Shown: piece after piece, positions 58,769 through 64,000 of the stretch
How positions within the stretch are numbered: position 1 is the first letter of the stretch
How the letters are laid out: the number at the start of each line of letters is the position of its first letter
Source of the DNA: Lentinus brumalis
Lineage: Eukaryota > Basidiomycota > Agaricomycetes > Polyporales > Polyporaceae
Assembly (NCBI GenBank): GCA_001792895.1
Contig: MARA01000002.1
Location: forward strand, 930,001-994,000
Direction: 5' to 3'
DNA: 64,000 nt
Program-made: the position numbers and the translations under genes
The notes under the pieces: generated by a model
What the model saw: the letters and a program-made list of their open reading frames with translations, nothing else
What the model was told of the DNA's origin: nothing
Databases searched by the model: none

Positions 58769-59689
58769 TCACTCGTCCAAGTCGAAATCCTCGTCGTCAT
58801 CGTCCTGCAGCTGTCTCCCGCGTATGTTGTGCCTTACTGTAGGTTTTGCCCCGTAGACCACGGTTGGCCCGAATGAGTCGTCCTTCCGGACGACACCTAA
58901 GCTGCGATGAGGAGGGCGTTGATACAATGTGAGGCTGTCTTACCGCTGTTGAGCAGCTTCCACTCCAGTGTCGCTGTCTCGAACTGGTCGGAGTTGCCGA
59001 GCTCCTCGAACCCAATTATCCTATGCGCGCAAAAAGTTGAATTTTGTGGGGACTGTTGCGAGCTCAGAGATGGGACACACCTGTCTTTCGACGTGCCGTT
59101 CACGAACGTGATGACACAAGGTAGAACCTTGACCCCGAGTCTCTCCACTAGCCACGGTACGTTCTCTACGAACACACGGATGAAGAGCGTGTCGAAGTAC
59201 TTCGAAGCGAGTTGTTGGAGGTGCTTGTCCATGATCTCGCACCGCTTGAACTTGTGGTGGAAGAAGTGGACCACGCAGCGTGGCTCGTTCCTGCGCTCAG
59301 TGTCAAGCTCCATATGACAGCGGAGGCGTCTGGAGGAGCTGTATACGCACGCACTCAGCTGCACAACCTCTTTCTCATCCGTCACTTCTCTGTAAAGTCC
59401 GTGTCCAACGCGCTTCTGCTGCTGGAGGAGGTCCATCCTGAGACGCCACGCGAAGGGTGAGAGTGAGTGAGGCCCGCAGCCGACGCGACGCAGAGAGGGC
59501 ACCTTACTCTGCCTTCAGCCTGTTCAACCCGTGCTCGCGGAACGCTGCGCTCGAGGCGTTCTCGATCTCGGCCTCGAGTTCGGCGAAGATATCCTCGTCG
59601 TCGTCCATGTCGGACCTCGTCGAGGAGCTTGCGGTCGGCTCGTTGAGGCGCGTGACGAGGGAGGCAATCTTCGCGTCTTGTGCAGACAT
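58769..59689 (-). CDS. PLP1: TXNDC9 / Plp1-type thioredoxin-fold protein
   Basis: Model: complement(join(58769..58896, 58944..59020, 59081..59290, 59351..59437, 59508..59689)), 227 aa. An acidic N-terminal helix (MDDDEDIFAELEAEIEN) leads to GHGLYREVTDEKEVVQLS and the thioredoxin-like core VVHFFHHKFKRCEIMDKHLQ. The block LFIRVFVENVPWLVERLGVK then leads to VLPCVITFVNG, and IIGFEELGNSDQFETATLEW closes the fold. There is no CxxC redox pair. This is the phosducin-like subgroup TXNDC9/Plp1, which assists the CCT chaperonin in folding actin and tubulin. The acidic tail DDDDEDFDLDE at the C-terminus is typical. Confidence 0.9.
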
Positions 59690-60192
59690 GTTGCAGAAAA
59701 TGTGATCGTTTGTGGAGGAGTTGTTCAGAAGGATGTGGTACTGGGAGGTGGAGATGGCAGGCGAGTCCAAGAGATCGTAGGACTCGAGATCGTCGATCTT
59801 CGTGGACGCGATCCGCGTGTATGCGCGTATATGGCAGTTACTTCTCACGGTCAATGTTGCAGTCATGTAATGAGTCGTCTCAAAGTTCAAGGCTTTACCG
59901 CGACTACGATGTCAAGCTGCTCATGACCGTATGTTTCACTCCAAGGTCTATGCGGATGTGCGCTGGGAGACCTCGACCGGTATGGGCCTTCGTGGTGTGT
60001 GGCGCTAATTCGCAGACGATCGGCGTCGACGCGTCGACGGGGTGGAATTCCTGGCGCATTCGCTGTCATCTCCCCTGCCAGAGTGTTTGTCCTACATATG
60101 GGCTGGCAGAGTTCGAGGGCGCCCAATATTTACGAGGGGTTGCGGCTTGACCCAGAGCCCTCACCGGCACCTTCCAGCAGTCGACGACGGCC
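59690..60192. other. Upstream region shared by TXNDC9 and member G
   Basis: 503 bp between two divergently oriented starts. ACGCGT lies at about 60029-60034 inside GTCGACGCGTCGAC, a perfect palindrome. The left copy of a roughly 50-bp repeat lies at 59784-59836. Confidence 0.4.
59784..59836 (+). repeat. Left copy of a direct repeat flanking member G
   Basis: TCGAGATCGTCGATCT and TGTATGCGCGTATATGGCA are repeated with few changes at 62847-62892. The copies bracket about 3 kb containing member G. Confidence 0.5.
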
Positions 60193-62312
60193 ATGAACCC
60201 AGTCCCCGTCCCCCCTCATCTCATGGGTACGCTGATGAACTACTTGCAGTCACAGCTACCGCTGCAAGGGCACGTCCAGCAAGCTGCTCCGGCCGCTGTC
60301 GCGCAGATGCAGGCTTACCCGCACATGCAGCTCCCAGCTGGGGTCGGGTCTGTCGACTTCGCCGGTTGGCATCCCTGGCAGCCGATGCAGCCCGGCATGG
60401 TTGGATCTCACCAGCAATGGACAGCGATGCCTCAACAGCAACTTATGCAGGGTCACTCTCGGCAGGTGCTCGCACCGCAGATGTCCGTGGACGACTTGCG
60501 GGCCGCGGCGATGCAGCAGCAGGGGCGGGGATCCTCTCGACCCCCGGTTGGGTCGCACCCGAGCGACGAGCAAACTCTCCTTGACGCTTTGAAGAAAGGA
60601 CGGGCTGGTGGCTTTGACCCTTGCCATGCTTTGGGGAAACTTCACGAGGTGAGCGAAGCCTTGCTGTTGGAGTCGAGTCGGGATGATCGGGCTGAATAGT
60701 ACGTGCGTAGGTTAATGGTCATACGGAGATGGGTACGCTACTCTAAATCTGTACACCCTCCGAGTGCGTACTGATGACTGTATGCGTATCCGTCGGTGCA
60801 GAATGGAAGAACTACTTCCTGGAGCACCTCGAGCGCTTCTATCCCATACTTTATGAGCGACGCTTCGAGGACCCGCCCGCGCCTGCACCTCAGCGAAGAT
60901 TCTCTTCGTCCGCTACTCAGGAAGTCAAGGCGACCTTCGCGTACGTGGCTTCACATGCAACTCCCGTGTCCTTTGCTGAGGAGCAGGGGCAGTTGGAAGC
61001 CGTCTGATTGTGCCTCTGCCGATGGCAAAGCTCGCCGCGCATCCTGTCGTAGACCAAGGACACCTCTTCGTCCGCCATCTTCTTCCCCACTCGAATTTGT
61101 GCCCATCAGTGCTCGTTCTGCCCAGGCGGCACCTCCTCATGAGTATTCCTCGTCAGCAACCGGCAGCGCACGCCTGATTCGGAGAGACGAGCTCGTTTCC
61201 GAGCATGCGGGCGTGCAAGTTCCACAATTGCCTCTCCGCGTCAAGCCGAAACCTCCTCAGAAGCCCGAGAAGTCCCAGACAACCGGCATGATCGGGAAAT
61301 TCACGGCTGAAGAGAAGATCTTCTTCATTCAATTCTTGCGATGGCGACTGGAGCGCGACGGTCCCGTTCCAACGCAGCGCAAGTTGTGTCGTGCTCTCAG
61401 TCGGGAGGTGTGTTGTTATGAAAGAGTCGGAGCATGATGGTTGACGGATGACATAGGCACCTCACCGGTCTCCCGATGCCTGGAAGCATCATTGGGAGGT
61501 CTTTCCCGAGCTTCCGGGCAGCCTCCTCGAGCTCGCGGAGGCCAAACAGCGGGCTGTAGCCCGTACTTCCGCGAATGGCAAGGCAGGCAGGGCCGCCTCT
61601 TCCCGTTCAAGACGAGGAAGGACAGGGGGATGAGGCGGGCCAGGATGGAGAGCAGGACGAAGACGCCACCGACACTTCGGAGGACGCCACGACGCCACGA
61701 CGCCGGAAGAGGAAGCCTAGGACAGGAATAACACCACTGAAAGTCACCGCGGAGGACATCCGCGATATGGCGAAGTACAAGCTGGAACGACTACATGAGT
61801 GGGATGAGCTCAAAACCCATAAGGGGCGCTGGGAGGACTTCTCCTCTGAGGCAAGTCAAGTCATATCCTTCCCTTGCAACGCGGACGCTCATACGCTGTG
61901 GTGGTGTAGAATACCAAGCGGACGATTGGAGCATGGATATATGTCGCGAGTACTCGCAAAAATGGTCAGTGTCTCGTAACTTCGGACTAGCGCACACGGC
62001 TTCGTTAGCTGAACTCCGTCTGTCTCTCAGAGATCGACGACGTCCTACAGGAGCTGCTGAACGAACAGAAAGCGGACCAGCATAGCTCAACCGAACGTGT
62101 TCTTGCACCACCACCTCTCCCCACTACGGCCTCGTCTTCGACATCCGGACGCACCTCCGTCAACGCAGACGACCGGTGTTCTTCGTAAGCGCGATGCCGA
62201 CTCGAAGTTGGCAGTGCGCGACGAGTCTCCGTTTGCTAAACGTGTCAAGCAAGAGCCTGACACGGAGTGCATCTCCCTGCCGTCGGACTCGGATCAGCCT
62301 GAGGAGGCTTAA
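60193..62312 (+). pseudogene. Family member G, frame-broken copy closest to A
   Basis: Exons: 60193..60648, 60711..60732, 60802..60940, 60993..61407, 61457..61859, 61910..61964, 62031..62312. The first four exons read cleanly, from MNPVPVPPHLMG through DEQTLLDALKKGRAGGF and VNGHTEMEWKNYFLEHLERFY to the Myb-like domain opening KFTAEEKIFFIQFLRWRLER. Exon 5 continues APHRSPDAWKHHWEVFPELP but meets a stop near 61630; the rest of the exon (VTAEDIRDMAKYKLERLHEW) is in another frame. Exon 7 also loses frame before LRKRDADSKLAVRDES. Compared with A, the second break is a net 8-base difference, so it is not a homopolymer slip. The tail VKQEPDTECISLPSDSD is preserved. Either this is a recent pseudogene or there are introns I did not find. 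Confidence 0.6.
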
Positions 62313-63550
62313 CCTGTCGTGCAGTGGCACAAGCCACGTCCTCGCTCTCCCCTGTGCATTTTGTGACAATGCCCGCCTCACTATCCGCTACTTCTTGTTA
62401 CGTCTTCTACTATACTGCAAATGAGTCAGTCATGATGACCTCCTTATTCACGTTCACCACCCAACCCACTCCCGCCCGCACAGCCACCAAGTTTGCATCC
62501 GCGGTGGGCTCCGTCGACTATACAGGCATAGTATTGGCCTGGAGCAGAACAAAGCAAGCGGAGGACAGAAGCCAGAAAGTTCAGCTAAGCTCAGAAACCC
62601 ACCAAAACGCCGGGCTGCACCACCTGGTGCGACGCAGGCCAGTGGTCTCATCCATGTCCCGGGTGCTCGACTTTGCCACGGCCCATTTTCTGCGAGACCT
62701 TGAGTGCTCAGCTCGCGGGTCGCTTGGTGGATGAGCAGGCCACCAGTAGTTATAAGCCTCCTTAGTCTATTGTGTGAATGATTGAGGAAGCAAAGCACAT
62801 CGGCAACTATCTGGGAGAGGATGATCGGTGTCAAGTATATCCACTATCGAGATCGTTGATCTCGCGAGCCGCCTGTATACGCGTATATGGCAACTCGTTC
62901 ACACGACCACCTTGCGGTGATGCAATCGTTCATGCTTTCAGTCCGTTGCACGTGGGGATGGGCAACGCCCCCAAACGACCTGTGTTAGTTATGTAAGGTA
63001 GCGCTCAAGGGAGCAATAAGCGAGAATTGTTATCTGGCCAGCGTCAGAGTAGCCGATTATTAGCGTGATCTAAGCGAGCAGAACGCGATCGACTCCTCGA
63101 CGCGTCTTCAAACTCCGACCACGCGTCTCGACATCCAAGGTGGTACAGAACACCTCAAGGGCTGCTCTAGGTGCCGCAATGGCTCGAAGGACTTCGCAGA
63201 AAGTGCGCGCGAGCTGAAGGACAAGGTACGACAATATTCCTGGCCACGAAGTGGACCAGGTTTGGATTTGACAAAACCCCCATCAGTTTGGGGTGGGAAA
63301 GTACACGTGGAATCTGCTTCTGTGTTTCAGGTCGCTGTATTGCGTAGCTGTGTCTCACCCTGCGTCAGATCCCGTTGGCGCTTGCAGCACTGTGTTTTTG
63401 CGCCCGGTGTCAAGCAGTGTAGTCCGGAGGTCGATCTTCACATTGCCCAGTACGACCTGACTTATCGTACTTGCTCCTGACCTCGATGTTTTCTATCCTG
63501 CGCGAAATGATAACAATAAGACTGCAGAGCAGTAAAACATTTTATGAAGC
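62313..63550. other. 1.2 kb downstream of member G, no gene recognised
   Basis: It contains the right copy of the flanking repeat (62847-62892), whose centre TATACGCGTATA is a perfect 12-bp palindrome at 62876-62887. Open frames here are short and without motif. Confidence 0.45.
62847..62892 (+). repeat. Right copy of the direct repeat flanking member G
   Basis: Matches 59784-59836 in its first 16 and last 20 bases, with a gap of a few bases between the two parts. Confidence 0.5.
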
Positions 63551-63659
63551 ACCGGGGAGCGGGTTCGAACCCAGACCGTCCCGAGTGACAACCCTGGACG
63601 GACAGTAAGAACTGTTACCGACTGCGCCACTGCGGCTCGTGCTACTTACCAGCCCCGGT
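63551..63659 (-). ncRNA. tRNA-like element with A and B boxes (SINE head or relic tRNA)
   Basis: On the minus strand an A-box-like TGGCGCAGTCGG (63618-63629) is followed 46 bases later by a perfect B box, GGTTCGAACCC (63560-63570). ACCGGGG at 63653-63659 pairs with CCCCGGT at 63551-63557 as an outer stem. Inner hairpins ACAGT/ACTGT and CCGTCC/GGACGG are visible. The cloverleaf is not standard: the total is about 109 bases and the T-stem pairs poorly, so a functional tRNA is unlikely. Confidence 0.4.
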
Positions 63660-63878
63660 GTCTGTAGTACACGTCTTCCCCCCCCAGGCCACAGACACCG
63701 GCCCCGTCTCCCTCAGGCTTCCAGACATTGATGTGTACGACCTGTACGTGTCGTATTCGGTGTCGCCCGCAATTTGGTGGGGACTCGTTAATTGCACGAA
63801 GTACGGCAGAGACGTCGTCGCCATCCGTGAACCCGCACGCGCCGTCTTGCAGCCGTGCGCTCTTACGCTACATTGGCC

Positions 63879-64000
63879 TTAGTGGACTGTCCGTTCCTGC
63901 AGCCATCGCGAAGCGGTGGCTTCGTCAAGGCGGTCTAACCGGCTGAACTCGTCCCGTAATTCTGCGGATATCTCGGTTTCGATCTTGCGAGCTCTGAACG
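63879..64000 (-). CDS. 3' end of an unidentified gene running off the window
   Basis: From the window edge the minus strand reads 39 codons to a TAA at 63879-63881. The peptide has a regular charged-helix pattern (KIETEISAELRDEFSRLDRL, then DEATASRWLQERTVH) that looks like a real amphipathic C-terminal helix rather than chance translation. No start codon lies in the window. The product is unknown. Confidence 0.45.
   Translation of the reverse strand, partial: FRARKIETEISAELRDEFSRLDRLDEATASRWLQERTVH

Noticed and set aside
61851..61910. GC-AG intron in member G (GAG followed by GCAAGT)
   Set aside because: A canonical GT donor nine bases downstream (61860) keeps the same phase and matches the equivalent donor of member A, so a GC donor is not needed.
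1..64000. CRISPR arrays, bacterial operons, phage or retrotransposon open frames
   Set aside because: The genome is fungal. No repeat-spacer array, reverse transcriptase, integrase or transposase motifs (such as YxDD or an H-H-C-C zinc finger) were seen in any frame.

Overview
The window reads as nuclear DNA of an agaricomycete (mushroom-forming basidiomycete), probably from the Polyporales side. It is GC-rich and gene-dense, and its genes are split by many 45-65 nt GT-AG introns. The housekeeping proteins (DPH1, DPH6, UBA1, FAR11/STRIP, SLC45-type sugar transporter, GH18 chitinase, GtaA-type glutaminase, photolyase, TXNDC9/Plp1) are of fungal type. Gene models were built by hand: splice sites and phases were checked so that exon sums are multiples of three, except where a frame break is stated.

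Layout. 1-470: 3' end of DPH1. 1023-4180: a convergent pair of diverged P-loop NTPase genes resembling the NTPase part of Crinkler/RHS-type proteins. 4609-6705 (-): member A of a recurring Q-rich, Myb-like family. 8197-16035: a PCL-type cyclin and FAR11 in divergent orientation. 16350-22868: family members B, C and D in tandem. 23090-29729: UBA1 and DPH6 head-to-head over a 203 bp promoter. 29901-32438: sugar transporter. 33281-36356: an ankyrin-repeat gene and a STEEP1/CXorf56 homologue, divergent. 37408-41568: family members E and F in tandem on the minus strand. 41929-44137: GH18 chitinase. 45842-46513: an intronless Ser/Pro-rich protein. 46514-50478: gene-poor. 50479-51835: WTAP/FIP37-like protein. 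53013-55938: GtaA-type glutaminase. 56292-59689: CPD photolyase and TXNDC9/Plp1, convergent. 60193-62312: member G, which looks decayed. 63551-63659: a tRNA-like element. 63879 to the window end: 3' end of another gene.

The most unusual content is the seven-member family (A-G), about 13 kb at four loci and on both strands. The proteins share a Q/M/P-rich N-terminus, a short helical motif with a W-K-x-Y/F-F/Y-L segment, a Rap1-Myb/SANT-like domain, a second W-rich module, and a basic then acidic tail. In four members the tail carries a SUMO-acceptor consensus (psi-K-x-E) and next to it a SUMO-interaction-like motif at the extreme C-terminus. Exon sizes are nearly invariant (22-nt second exon, 55- or 58-nt penultimate exon). 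Two members have lost the central Myb-like module, one has lost an intron, one has gained an AT-hook tract, and one is frame-broken. I infer a rapidly evolving family of nuclear, DNA- or chromatin-associated proteins. No function is demonstrated by sequence alone.

Caution on quality: three conserved genes (UBA1, ankyrin, STEEP1) between 24 and 37 kb need one extra C in short C/G runs (five sites) to keep their conserved frames. This looks like homopolymer under-calling rather than gene death.
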